From: Branchipolynoe longqiensis
Lineage: Eukaryota > Annelida > Polychaeta > Phyllodocida > Polynoidae
Direction of reading: 5' to 3'
Assembly: GCA_030323885.1 (NCBI GenBank)
Contig: CM059196.1
Coordinates: forward strand, 40,314,535-40,378,534
Length of the DNA stretch: 64,000 bases
Part shown: one piece after another, positions 20,200 to 30,174 of the stretch
How positions within the stretch are numbered: position 1 is the stretch's first letter
Layout of the letters: the number at the start of each line of letters is the position of its first letter
Position numbers and translations under genes: made by a program
Notes under the pieces: model-generated
Told to the model about the DNA's origin: nothing
The model's database searches: none
Seen by the model: the letters and a program-made list of their open reading frames with translations, nothing else

Positions 20200-21354
20200 T
20201 TTATTGATGTGTACAACACTTTGATTTCTAGATTTAAGAAAGGAAATGTCATAAGTATTTTGACGTGTCCATTTGTTTTCTAGGAAATGATATATCTCCT
20301 GTCGCAAAATGCCATCGAAGGTGATTATTAGACACTAAAATTGGCTTCTATTTAAAAAAAAAGTAAATAAAAATTGTATTATACCCATGACAAACCTTTT
20401 TTTAAGCTCAGCTAGCTAACCTTATTGAAATATATTTGTTTTGAAATCATCTTGTCCTATCAACAAAAAATAGTTAATTGTGCTACCAATGTATCAGTCT
20501 TTTGCTAGCAACCACAATTATAGTGAAGTGTGCAACGCAATACTGGATGACATTCAAGAGTATACAGAACCTTCAGGGTAGAGTAGCATTACGGACACCT
20601 GGCTGAAATCAGAAGTGAAACTAAATTAAAAGTCTGGTCGGGGTGCAAAGGCTCAATATCTTGATAGTCAAAAGGTCATGTAGGTTCTGTATTTAGTCAG
20701 CGTCTTCATATTTAGTAGAGGTCATGTGTGGCTTACTTAGACATAGCGTCATGTAGGCAAATGTATCAGTTTGGTATTATGTAGCCATACTCATAGTCAT
20801 TATAACTTATAGGTCCAGCCCTGTTTGTTGTCCCTATAGTTTATATCACTACTTTGGCAGGGAGGTGTCATACCATATAAGCCCTGCATAGCGATGGTCA
20901 TTACTATGCTTATAACGATGTTTTATAGGGCCTACCTGATCCGAATGCGCCGAGGTAAACTTTATTTGTATGTTTTCCCCGGAAATAAACATTGTTGCCC
21001 ATAATGCAATGCGCACACGTGGGATCAAATGACATTAATAGCTTATTTCCTCTTGGGGTGTTTTCAAAACTAAGTCCATTGGATAATAGTTTGTTTTTTT
21101 ATTTACAAGAAAGTAGGTTTGTCTTTCATTTAATGTACACACACAGCAAAAAAACACCCCTAAAACAGGAATGAACTCGCTAAAGCCTCGCCTATTTCGG
21201 CTGCGATCATTTTGTCTCAGGGGTGGAAGGTTCTTGTTTACGTTTCTTGTGACTCGGCACTGAAACTCAGTTGAAAATTCTGTTCATATGCACGCAAGTT
21301 TCTGATCGTTGGTCTTTGGTCAGTTAGTAATTAGTGGTTTACAATACAGCTAAC
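20200..21354. other. About 1.1 kb with no recognised feature
   Basis: AT-rich; I see no coding frame, terminal repeat or match to other families in the window. Confidence 0.4.
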
Positions 21355-22020
21355 TCAACATGGGTGCACAAGTCTCAATTTCCCTCCACCAGAGGGTGCG
21401 AGCTCCACCACCCAGCCTAGACTGTGATGTGTGCCCATCCATGGGAGGGTTGACGTGGTGTCGGTACCGGTACCGTGCTTTATTTTAGGACCGGGCAGGT
21501 TGCTGTATCTATACTTCTCACGTGAGGAACTATCGAATGTTGGAGCTGGAGATGGGAGCGGGTGGGGGGTGGGGGGGATGGGAGAGAATTTATTTTGTCC
21601 ACTCCTTGCTACATGTTCACCAGGCCTACATGACGTCACTGTCAGTCCACTGACCGCCGGCAGCCAGTGGTCGGGTGTGCACCGCCCCACCCCCGTGTAC
21701 AAGGATACAGTCACACCGGAAACCAGCGCGACCCGTCCCAAAGGTCGGCTGCTCGTGCGTAGAAGTTGTGGCGGGACGTTCATTATCATATCTCATTATC
21801 ATAGTCCTCTCCCGACCCACACCCAGACACGGCTTTCATGCTTTACACCTATTGTATAAATGAAGCTCAGGCAGTGAGCAGAAAGCACTGGATGGAGGAG
21901 GGACGGAGGGATGGAGAGGCTGAGTGGAGCGGTCGGGCCTTGGGCCACGGCGAGACGTTGGACTTGGAAGTTGGAGAATCTCCAACTTGGATTTATATAT
22001 GCTCCAGTTGGCTTAAGTGA
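21355..22020. other. GC-rich, CpG-containing segment; possible exon or promoter
   Basis: Composition changes sharply to GC-rich, with open frames on both strands (142 and 144 codons) and no match to the repeat families. Overlap of frames on both strands argues against simple coding. It could be an untranslated first exon or promoter of the gene that continues at 26323, or unrelated sequence. No convincing splice donor was settled on. Confidence 0.25.
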
Positions 22021-22117
22021 AATGTCAGCTGAAATCGAGGAGGAACTAAACTAGGCACTGACTAACTAATTGCACATAAATCCTATTATTATGGTCACAT
22101 GTATATATATATATATA

Positions 22118-22395
22118 TCCACTCCAAGAAGCTTTTCAAGCCAAGGTACAACAGCTCGCTCAGAGGGGCCTTCTTTTCATAGCGAGTGATAAACATGTGG
22201 AATGAGCTACTGGAAGAAGCGGTGGAAGCAGCTACCATGAATCAATTCAAGAATGCGCTGGACAGGGCCTGGGACAGAGAAACATTCCTGTACGATTTCG
22301 AGGCTGCATACCCTTAGAGCTGAGAGCTACGAGCTTTGTATAGGCTACCACACGCCTGCATCAAAGAAGCGGATGATAATAATAATGTGTGCGGG
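22118..22395 (+). pseudogene. LINE reverse transcriptase C-terminal remnant
   Basis: Reads SKKLFKPRYNSSLRGAFFS, an in-frame TAG, RVINMWNELLEEAVEAATMN, QFKNALDRAW, then a stop after AAYP. The WNELP-like motif followed by an F-K-x-x-LD helix is the usual end of LINE ORF2. It ends in a (GAT)/(AAT) tail. The fragment is 5'-truncated and contains an internal stop, so it is dead. Confidence 0.75.
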
Positions 22396-23224
22396 AGTGT
22401 ATGCATCCAAATCCAAGGTCCAAAACTGCATTGCATCTACATCAAACCGGTAGTAATGGCGGCATTGATTCGAATGCGGGTGCAGTGGTAAAGAGCGGAT
22501 CTAGTGTGGTTAAACCAGGGCATGGAAACAATGCCAGTGTTTATTGAGTGCACTTTGCGAACACCCTGGCATTGGTCGACACTTGCAAATTTGTAACAAC
22601 TCGATCACTTCGACGGCTCTGTGCAGTGTAGGGCCTATATATGTGTGTGTCTGGGATTGGAACTTGGGGAGACAGCGCAGTGTGTGCGCCGTCGCATAAG
22701 ATAATCTTCTATCCACTCACCCTCTTGGATTAAATAAAAAAGGGGACATATCCGGATACCGGTGTACTTGTTAATGTGCGGCTCGGTGGTCAGTGCACTT
22801 GAATGGTAATACCAATCACGGTGAGGGGTGGCCGGACCCCTGATCCACTGGAGGAGCCGGTTGGAAGGAAGGGCGGTGCAGGGGGCGGAGACCTCCAGGG
22901 TCGACCCCCGGTGCAGCTGGAAACCAGGAAACTACCGTCTCACTCGTCTTACCTCTCCCGGAGACTATGGCTCCATACGGTAGGACGGGGGTGTGTGTGT
23001 GGGTGATGTGTGCGGGGGTGGGAGCGTGGGGGTGGGGGGTATGGGTTCTTCTTGGTAAGTAAAATATGGGGTTTGAAGCTTGAGGAATAGGAATCATTGG
23101 GTGTGTATCGATTGAGATATAGCCCAAGTCTGTCCGAATTCATAGGTTTAATTTGTTTGTTTTATTATTATTAATAATAATGTTGATGACAATAATTTGA
23201 TCAATATTATGAAGTATATTTCTG
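22396..23224. other. Mixed segment, one GC-rich island at 22800-22990
   Basis: 22800-22990 is GC-rich with a 67-codon + frame (GRPPVQLETRKLPSHSSYL) and a possible donor ACG/GTAGGA at 22979. There is no family match and the frame choice is uncertain. The rest is unique-looking. Confidence 0.25.
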
Positions 23225-23545
23225 TCCTTTTCTGAGTTAAATATAGCAGGTTGATCGGTATAATCTACATTTCTTTAGTTTGAAGTAAATTTGCTTTAAG
23301 ATGACTAACCTATTAGATATTTGAAGTGTAAACATGTCGAATTAATTTTGGAGTGTTTGGTATCCCATACCATAGTCCGTAGGCTTCAACAGTAACAGGT
23401 TCTTTTAAATTTACTGAGTAAGCCCTTCTCTGAAGCAACAAATGCTTAATAAGTACACCAGTATCTAAGTTTGGTGTGTAGGTTCAAATCTAGATAAGTG
23501 CTTTGCTGTTAAGAATGTGATGCTTTTGTCGGACTATGCAACACG
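23225..23545 (+). mobile_element. M1 element, 5' terminus lost
   Basis: GCAGGTTGATCGGTATAATC, TTAGTTTGAAGTAAATTTGC, AACAAATGCTTAATAAGT and the end GTCGGACTATGCAACACG match M1 in order. Confidence 0.8.
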
Positions 23546-24600
23546 AACCAGCAAGTGATGTAGGCTAGTTTTGATCGGGAGCCCCCTAGCCTAAGCGAAC
23601 TGGGGCCTGGGGGGGGGGGGGGGTGTAATCTTGCCAATTTCACTGTCATTTGACACACATCAGTTCAAAATTGCCGTGACATCAATTTTGCTGCCCTTTG
23701 ACACAAATTTGACCATTTCAGAATATCATTTAAAGTGTATTTATGAAACCGAAATGACAAGAAATTGAACTAACTGAATATCGCCGTGGCTGTCGACACT
23801 GTAAAACCATCATCAATCGTCATTTTGCTTATTCCTCTAAATATTTTTTTACACGCTAACTAGGCATTACGTATAAGGCTTATTTAGTAAACCCAGTTAT
23901 GTTTAACCACTGTATGCCCCCCCCCCCGCCCCCCCCCCCATCCCCCAATAGCCGAAGTTTACTTTTTGTTTAATATTTAGTAAACTAACATATGTATCTG
24001 TCTAAACAGTTTCAGTCTAATAAATAACATCAAAACAAACGGATGTACAATGTGGCATACGTATAGCTATCATGTTATGGGATATCATTGATTATAGATT
24101 GTTATACTTTTAACAAATCAAGGTGTTGTATTTGTGGCTCAATTATTTTTCAAATTAAAGCTATAATACTTCATCTAAACAAATATATATGTTGCTAATT
24201 TAGCACCAAAGCCTCATTTGTATTTCTGAACCAACCTTGCATATTTATAGGTATTCAATCCTGGATTTGAGTTCCAAGTCCATAACATTTGACAACTGGC
24301 AACTTTCTCATTCTGGGGCGAGAGTTGCAACTAGAGGGCAGTATTACAACTTGTAACAGGAGGACTGAGGTGCTGTCAGGTTGCAGGTTGAAAGAATGGG
24401 GATATATCATTCAATATCACAGCATCGTACCCTGGGATTGAGTCCAGAGTAAACAGAACCCGGGATCCACACTAGAGGGCCAGGCTGGATGGCTGAGTGG
24501 TCAGAGCATCCACTTCCCGTGCGTCACCTGGAAGGCAGGGCAGTGACAAACATAAATTGCCAGGGTAAGGCAAACATCATTGCTAGGGTAAGGCAAACGC
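23546..24600. other. No gene; poly(G) and poly(C) runs
   Basis: G run at 23610-23622 and C-rich run at 23917-23945. A tRNA-like A-box segment (GATGGCTGAGTGGTCAGAGC) at 24488-24507 without a clear body suggests another degraded SINE. Confidence 0.4.
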
Positions 24601-24687
24601 TGGTTGGTTGGCTCACGTGCCAGAATAATATTACTGAGTGGGATATTATTAGGGCATGGTGGCTGCGTCACGTTATCTTAGGGGACC
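24601..24687 (+). mobile_element. SINE-A internal fragment
   Basis: GGTTGGCTC then TATTACTGAGTGGGATATTA matches the middle of the family. It abuts a full copy. Confidence 0.5.
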
Positions 24688-24998
24688 AGACGGGATGGCC
24701 GAATGAGTTGATCGTCTGTCTTCCGTTTTGGTAGATTGTGGGATTCGAACCCACGGATTCGAACCCTGGTCGAGTCAAACAACTGACTTGAAAATTCCTA
24801 GCCAGGCGCTCCACATTATACTGTTTGGCTCAGCGTCAGGATAATGTGACTGAGTGGGATATCAGGTCATGGTGCTGGTGGCCTGGTCTCCCAGTGGGGC
24901 AGCACTATGACGTCACCATGAGTGTGCACTGTCACAGGTCGGTACCCATCTTGATATGACCTTAGATATTGCCAGGACATGTAACTCCCAACAACCAA
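24688..24998 (+). mobile_element. SINE-A, type-2 head, full length
   Basis: The head reads GACGGGATGGCCGAATGAGT, then TTCCGTTTTGGTAGATTGTG and two B-box-like motifs (GATTCGAACCC twice). The full body and a tail of CCAACAACCAACCAATAACC follow. Confidence 0.9.
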
Positions 24999-24999
24999 C

Positions 25000-25617
25000 C
25001 AATAACCGTTATATCTGGAGGCCCAATACTATAAACGCTGTCATGAGCGCAATACCTAATTTTCATAGGGTCTAAAACCCCATTAAGCTAATCCCAATTG
25101 GAGTTGCTGACAGCTGGTTGGTTGGCGTCTTTGGTGTCATGTGACCAATGATACCACACTGCCCTCTGGTATCTTGATGTCATTTAATCCACAATACCGC
25201 AGTGCCTCCTGGTGCGTTGGGTGTTATCTAATCCACTACACCGGTGTCTCTGTTATCTCTGGTTTCTGAGTCATGCACAAGGTAGCGTTGTTATATGGAA
25301 ATTAGTTGGGTTTCAAAAGAGAAGTTTTTATGGACGAGGATTTGAATGATCGACTGTCAATTTACACAGGGTTCTCAGGTAAAATATACACGAAACCATG
25401 TATTTTAGCTGTGTTTCAAAGTATTGCATTTTTTTTTAAACAGAAAAATACTACAATTATAGGGTTTGGAAAACATAGATTTAACCATGACACAAATTAA
25501 ATTCATAACACTCAATTTTGTACAAGTTACTCCTGAAAACTTAAGCCATAAGACCTGACTCGCAGAAAGAATTTGTCCCTAATGGCTCCCATTACAGATG
25601 TAAACCGGCTATGCTGT
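25000..25617. other. No gene recognised
   Basis: 25130-25270 has an imperfect tandem of about 60 bp (GCCCTCTGGTATCTTGATGT / GCCTCCTGGTGCGTTGGGTG). Nothing else is supported. Confidence 0.4.
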
Positions 25618-25935
25618 GTGGGTTGTTTGTTTGGGTTTTACATACTAGCAACATCTAAAGTCATATCAGGATGGGTACACATGGCCACTTTCTAGTACTG
25701 CCCCACTGGGAGACCAGGCTACTGTCACAATGACCCGATTTCCCACTCGGTCATATTATCCTGAATCTGAGTAACCGGTCCCTGCCCTATCCTATTAGTA
25801 TTAATGCCGAACGCCAGGCTAGGTAGCAACAAGTTTTAATTTTGTAAATCATTGGTTTGACTCGGCTGGGATTTGAGCTACTGACTTTCCGAATGGCGAG
25901 TCTGCGCTCTACCGATTCTGCCAGTGTGTCCGGTT
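25618..25935 (-). mobile_element. SINE-A, type-1 head, near full length
   Basis: On +: TTTTACATACTAGCAACATC through CCTATTAGTATTAATGCCGA to GCGCTCTACCGATTCTGCCA. Confidence 0.85.
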
Positions 25936-26322
25936 TGCTGTCTGGTGGAATATAGATTTATGTATTATTCTCGCTAGCGGCAGTTAGCTTCAGACTATGC
26001 AAACCGGGAATGGCCGTGTTTGATCATGGCACATGCGCATAGCTGGAACGATGTTCATTCAGCATGTGTGACGATTTAATTAGCTCCTCATGTGTATTTG
26101 ATGTTTGCCTGATCTTCTATGAATCAGTCGGGGTACACCGTAATTCATTCCTTGTATAGTGATATTTTTTTCTATATTTATTTGATATTTTTCTGGCGCT
26201 TTTTTAAAAATAAATCAATTAATAACTTTTTTCTGTCATTTTTTCCCTTTTTTTTTAATGCAACAAAAAATCGCCTGCACATCCCTGGATTGTAACACCG
26301 ACTGCGTTCCCTGTACTTTCAG

Positions 26323-26982
26323 GACCTGAGCTCCTTTGCCATGCCCTTGCTGGATTCGGATGTGAATGACCTCACAATGGCTGCCGACATGGACGAAACA
26401 TTCCGAACTCGGTCGGGGTCGGGCGGCATTCGGAACTTTTTCCGCAAAAAACACAAATCCGGCGGAGGCGGTGGCGGCATCGGCGGAGGCGGAAGCGGAG
26501 GCGGGGGCGAAGACTCTCACTCCAGTTCCCGGGGCAGCTCCCCGGGAACCACCCCCGGGTCCAAGGTGAAGACGCTCCTGGACGCGATCAGGCCGCGTTC
26601 CAAGTCGGACGCGACGGCGGCCATCCACATGTCGAGCGGTTACCGGAAGCGGCTGTCGCACGGCGGGGAGCCGACGTTCGCCGCGACGGACCGGCGGCCG
26701 CGCTCGACGAGCGTCACCTGCGACCCGCGCGAAGGCGGCTTCGGCGGCGTGGGGTCCCCGCCCGTGCGCCACTTCCTGAACAACACGGTCGGCACACCCG
26801 TGCTTGGTTCACCCATGACGGCCATGGGGCAGCTGCTCGCCGACGGGTCCGTCATCCCCGTCGACCGGCTCGCTCCGCCGTCGGCGACGCTGCTCGACAA
26901 GTTCCGGTCACGTGCCTACTCGGACCCGAAGCGCGCCAGTGCGGCTGCTGTGGCAGCCCGAAACACCCTGCTTCAGAAAAGG
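26323..26982 (+). CDS. PRKAG2: AMPK gamma-2 subunit exon (N-terminal extension), partial gene
   Basis: Probable coding exon of the AMP-activated protein kinase gamma regulatory subunit. In the complete protein four CBS motifs bind AMP/ADP/ATP and control the kinase; none of them is in this exon. It starts after a pyrimidine-rich acceptor (TGTACTTTCAG) and ends at AGG|GTGAGT: 660 nt, 220 codons, phase 0 at both ends. Residues 1-13 are DLSSFAMPLLDSD, which matches the start of vertebrate PRKAG2 exon 2 (DLSSFAMPLLDGD). Residues 33-46 are SGGIRNFFRKKHKS, like the GGIRFFSRSRK segment of PRKAG2. A Gly-rich tract spans about 47-62. KVKTLLDAIRPRSKSD (81-96) and LLDKFRSRAYSDPK (190-203) are basic Ser-rich segments with RxxS-type phosphorylation motifs. 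The exon is much more GC-rich than its flanks. The true start codon lies in an upstream exon I could not find; Met7 is an alternative start. The gene name rests on the N-terminal match only. Confidence 0.8.
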
Positions 26983-27149
26983 GTGAGTCTTTCTTTTTTT
27001 TTCAATTCCTTTTTCTTCTTGGATTTTTTCCTCTGGTCGGAAATTTTCAAGCTTTTTTAAAAACTTTTTTGAATTAGTGTTTTTGAATATATTATAATAT
27101 GTATATTATGATAAATAATGTTATATATATAATATATATTATACATTAT
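26983..27149 (+). other. Start of the following intron
   Basis: Canonical donor GTGAGT, then poly(T) and AT-rich DNA with TATATAATATATATTATACA hairpin-forming sequence around 27120-27150. Confidence 0.7.
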
Positions 27150-27545
27150 ATAACTTAAATCTGCATAATGTATTGAAGGCATCAAATTTTCAAAACAAAA
27201 TCACTTGCCTAAATTTGCTCCTACATATCCAACTTAGATATTGGTGCAGCCCCATTAGACGTTTACTGCAGTTTGGTGCTCCTATGCTATGTTGCTATGC
27301 CTTTATTAAACATTTACTGCGGCTTGGTGCTTTTAAGCTGCATTCCTAAATGGATTAACAGCCTATGCCCATGTCCAACATCTCGACACGCATACCAAAA
27401 TTAATTGGGCTTGTTTGCACTTAAAAATATCTCTTATTTATCCCTAAAACAAAAGTTAAGTAAATGATTATGATCAACCTAATATATATATATTTATAAG
27501 GTATGGTAGAAACTTAGAACCATAGAATTATGTAACTTTATTTAT
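27150..27545 (-). mobile_element. M1 element
   Basis: Reverse-oriented M1: near the left, GCATCAAATTTTCAAAACAA, ATCCAACTTAGATATTGGTG; to the right, ATACCAAAATTAATTGGGCT and GATTATGATCAACCTAATAT, ending ATTATGTAACTTTA. It contains a small internal duplication of the TTTACTGC(A/G)G(T/C)TTGGTGCT segment (27260 and 27312). Confidence 0.8.
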
Positions 27546-27844
27546 TAACAAATGTGAGACATGAATAGATCCCTAATTCGCACACCTAATTTTCGACATA
27601 ATTACCGTATATTGCTATGTATTAGCCAACTCTGTGGCTAAGCCAGCCTCTCAATTTGACGTTTTATATCTGGTACAGAATGTACCTATCTATACCTATT
27701 TGTTGACTGTTGACTGCATGTATGTGAGACTCCTTCAAGTACTTCTGCTTTTCAAAACTTGGTTTAAGCACAGCAACATACGGTATAGAGATTATGTATG
27801 CTTATGCATGCACTGATATAAGTATATATATGAACTAGTATGAA

Positions 27845-28036
27845 GTGCAAGATGTAGGCCTAGGTCATTTTAAACAGATGGTGCCATCAGAAAATTTGAA
27901 CTGTTTCATAAATGGTGCGGCTGTTAGCCAGTGTGAAGTTGAAAAGATTGTTTCAGAAACTATTGAGGTCTTTTATAACTTGATTGGAGGGCAAGGGATG
28001 GAAAGTGCGCGAAATTGTGTGTCAATGCACATGTGA
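27845..28036 (+). CDS. Unrecognised short ORF, possible exon or transposon remnant
   Basis: A 63-codon frame (MVPSENLNCFINGAAVSQCE, VEKIVSETIEVFYNLIGGQG) with protein-like composition ends at TGA 28034-28036, and AG|GTATGT follows at once. TTTTAAACAG|ATGG at about 27870-27880 could be an acceptor. No domain is recognised. It may pair with the next ORF. It is intronic to the AMPK gamma gene on the same strand. Confidence 0.25.
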   Translation: MQDVGLGHFKQMVPSENLNCFINGAAVSQCEVEKIVSETIEVFYNLIGGQGMESARNCVSMHM

Positions 28037-28129
28037 AGGTATGTGTCGAATGATTGGATATAGTTTAACTACTTTAAAGACATGATATCTGAACAGTGAT
28101 AAAAAATAAGCAAGATTTCTGTGTGTGAT

Positions 28130-28320
28130 TTTCACTTGTCCATCTAAATCTTCACTTGTCTTGGACAAGCGGACAGGCTCTTATTTCGAATGGTGCCTGC
28201 ATATAAAATGATAGAAATAAGCAACAAATATTTCACTTGTCCAACGGACAAGTGTGGTGTGATTTTCACTTGTCTGTCTGATTTTTCACTTGTCCCGGAC
28301 AAGCGGACACACTCTTATTT
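28130..28320 (+). repeat. Module of CACTTGTCC / GGACAAG palindromes
   Basis: Two direct copies of TTTTCACTTGTCYRTCTRA followed by TTCACTTGTCNNGGACAAGC and GGACANNCTCTTATTTCGAA, separated by a perfect inverted word pair CACTTGTCC-AAC-GGACAAGTG. The structure parallels the 12205-12440 module. Confidence 0.7.
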
Positions 28321-28609
28321 CGAACGCTGTATCATAATGCACTACTTTAAAGACACTCCATTCTCCTTTGGTGATTGTACGATTGTGACAAAAACAGTGA
28401 TCAATGAATGCGGTGTGCAGGTGGCCCAGTGTGACATTGAACTGACCTTTGACCTTCAGAACCGCCCCCATCACCTCTCGCCCTTATCGAAGGAAGAACT
28501 CAGCCATGTGGTAAGGAGTCTGGTGACCCTTCAAATGTTTCGTCATACACCCTTAATGTCGTCTGTCTTGGACAGGTATCGTCTGCTTAGACGAAACCGA
28601 CATAAATGA
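28190..28609 (+). CDS. Unrecognised 139-codon ORF
   Basis: The first third overlaps the palindromic module. The rest (VTKTVINECGVQVAQCDIEL, TFDLQNRPHHLSPLSKEEL, RYRLLRRNRHK) looks like genuine protein: balanced composition, amphipathic helices and a basic C-terminus before TGA 28607-28609. Its likely true span begins near 28320. I recognise no domain; a degraded transposon or retrogene ORF is the simplest reading. Confidence 0.3.
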   Translation: MVPAYKMIEISNKYFTCPTDKCGVIFTCLSDFSLVPDKRTHSYFERCIIMHYFKDTPFSFGDCTIVTKTVINECGVQVAQCDIELTFDLQNRPHHLSPLSKEELSHVVRSLVTLQMFRHTPLMSSVLDRYRLLRRNRHK

Positions 28610-28814
28610 CATTGAAGATTTAGCTTCTATTCCTAAATACATAATTTTGAAGAAAATGAATACACCAGAAATACTGTTCTACATATTGATTAAACAATTT
28701 TTTTTGTTATTGATCTTGCTCTATTTAAAAAATATACGTATATTGTATCTCGAGATTTGAACCTTCTCCCACTTTCTTCAGATTCAAAATTAAGATTTTT
28801 GCTAACCTGTCCTG

Positions 28815-29140
28815 TATAACAGGGACGGGATAGAACAGCACTGCTATATCGACTATGAAACTGCGTCTTTGGCAGAAGAGGTGGGTAGAACAGCGCCTTT
28901 ATATGGCTTCTGAAAGTGCGTATCGTGCAGAGAGGGTGGGTAGAACAGTGCCTCCATATGTCCTCTAAAACTGTCTTATGCAGAGGGGGGTGAATAGAAC
29001 AGCCCATCTATATTGCCTCTAAAACTGTGTCTTATGCAGAAGAGGTGGGTAGAACAGTGCCCTCTCTATGGCTTCTGAAACTACGTCTTATACAGAGGGG
29101 GTGGCTGGAACATCCCCGTCTGTGTAATCTCTAAAGCTGG
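28815..29140 (+). repeat. Tandem repeat, unit about 60 bp, five copies
   Basis: GGTGGGTAGAACAGCGCCTT, TATGGCTTCTGAAACT and GCGTCTTATGCAGAGGGGG recur five times with indels. Confidence 0.85.
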
Positions 29141-29198
29141 GTCTTATGCTTAAGATGAAAGCAACAGATTTTTGGGACCAAAACACTTCTCTAGTTTA

Positions 29199-29823
29199 AG
29201 GGGATGTCACATGATGACACATCGCACCAACGTACGATGACGTATGTGATTTTTGGCCGGTATGTCAGGATACGTTGTTATACGTCAATGTATGCCGATG
29301 TTCATCGGGATACGGCGTCACACATCAGGAGGTCGGCAAAGTTGTGTGCATGCACAAAACTTTCAACGTACGACAATGTTCGACAACGTGTGGATTTTAC
29401 ATCGGCCGTACGTTATGTATACGTTAGGAGTACGTCGATGTATGTTAGACAAATGTTGTTCACTACGTTGACCTATGTTAAAGGCAGTGGGAACGTACAG
29501 TCCACGTACTGACAATGTATGGATAATGTACGTCTAAAGTACGTTTAGCATTTCTGCAGTGTGTCTTGACGTATGTAACATATGAGGCGTAGTTCTGGCG
29601 ATTGAATAACGTATATAACGATCACCGGCATTCTGTGAGCGTTATTCGAGCGGTTTATTTCCGGGAGGCACGTTAGCCATATGTTGGTCATACGTTGGCC
29701 ATGTATACATCCAACTTTGGCCCCCAAACTGAAAAGTTCAATGCTTCTCGACGCAAAAAAAAGTGATTTTACGCATTGGCCGAGCGCTTCCGAGATGAGT
29801 TGTAATGTGACAAGACAAGGCCT
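29199..29823. mobile_element. HBG element (Harbinger-like, ACGT-rich), copy 2
   Basis: The left end AGGGGATGTCACATGATGAC pairs weakly with the right end (TAATGTGACAAGACAAGGCCT). TTA lies outside both (29196-29198, 29824-29826). The interior is dense in TACGT words like the 9264-9939 copy. No transposase is visible. Confidence 0.65.
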
Positions 29824-29827
29824 TTAG

Positions 29828-30110
29828 ATCCAACCCATCCAACTTAGATACTGGTGCATTCATTAAACCTTAATTACAGCTTGGTCCTCCCGTGCTACCC
29901 TCGAAATGGGTATCCAAATGCCAAGTCCTACATTTCGGCATGCACATCGAAATTAATTTGGCATGTTTTCACTTCAAATGTCTCAAAAGATAACCATTTT
30001 GAAGAACAACTATTTCATATCAAAGTAAAATAGATTATAACGATCAACCTAATATATATATATTTGTTTTTAATATGATAGAAACTCATCTGACTATGTA
30101 ATTTTAATCC
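29828..30110 (-). mobile_element. M1 element, partial
   Basis: ATCCAACTTAGATACTGGTG, GAAATTAATTTGGCATGTTT and TAACGATCAACCTAATATAT appear in reversed M1 order. It abuts the HBG element. Confidence 0.75.
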
Positions 30111-30117
30111 ATTCTCA

Positions 30118-30174
30118 GTCCCCGTCCTGATATGACCTTAGATGTTGCTAGGACGTAAAACAACAAACAAACAA
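30118..30174 (+). mobile_element. SINE-A 3' end fragment
   Basis: CCCCGTCCTGATATGACCTT through GGACGTAAAACAACAAACAA. Confidence 0.75.

Noticed and set aside
21355..21859. Long open frames on both strands in a GC-rich island
   Set aside because: Antiparallel frames of equal length cannot both be real and neither shows a domain. Kept only as a possible 5' exon or promoter.
26236..26772. 178-codon minus-strand frame over the AMPK exon
   Set aside because: It is Arg/Ala-rich antisense of a GC-rich coding exon. The + frame has the splice sites and the PRKAG2 match.
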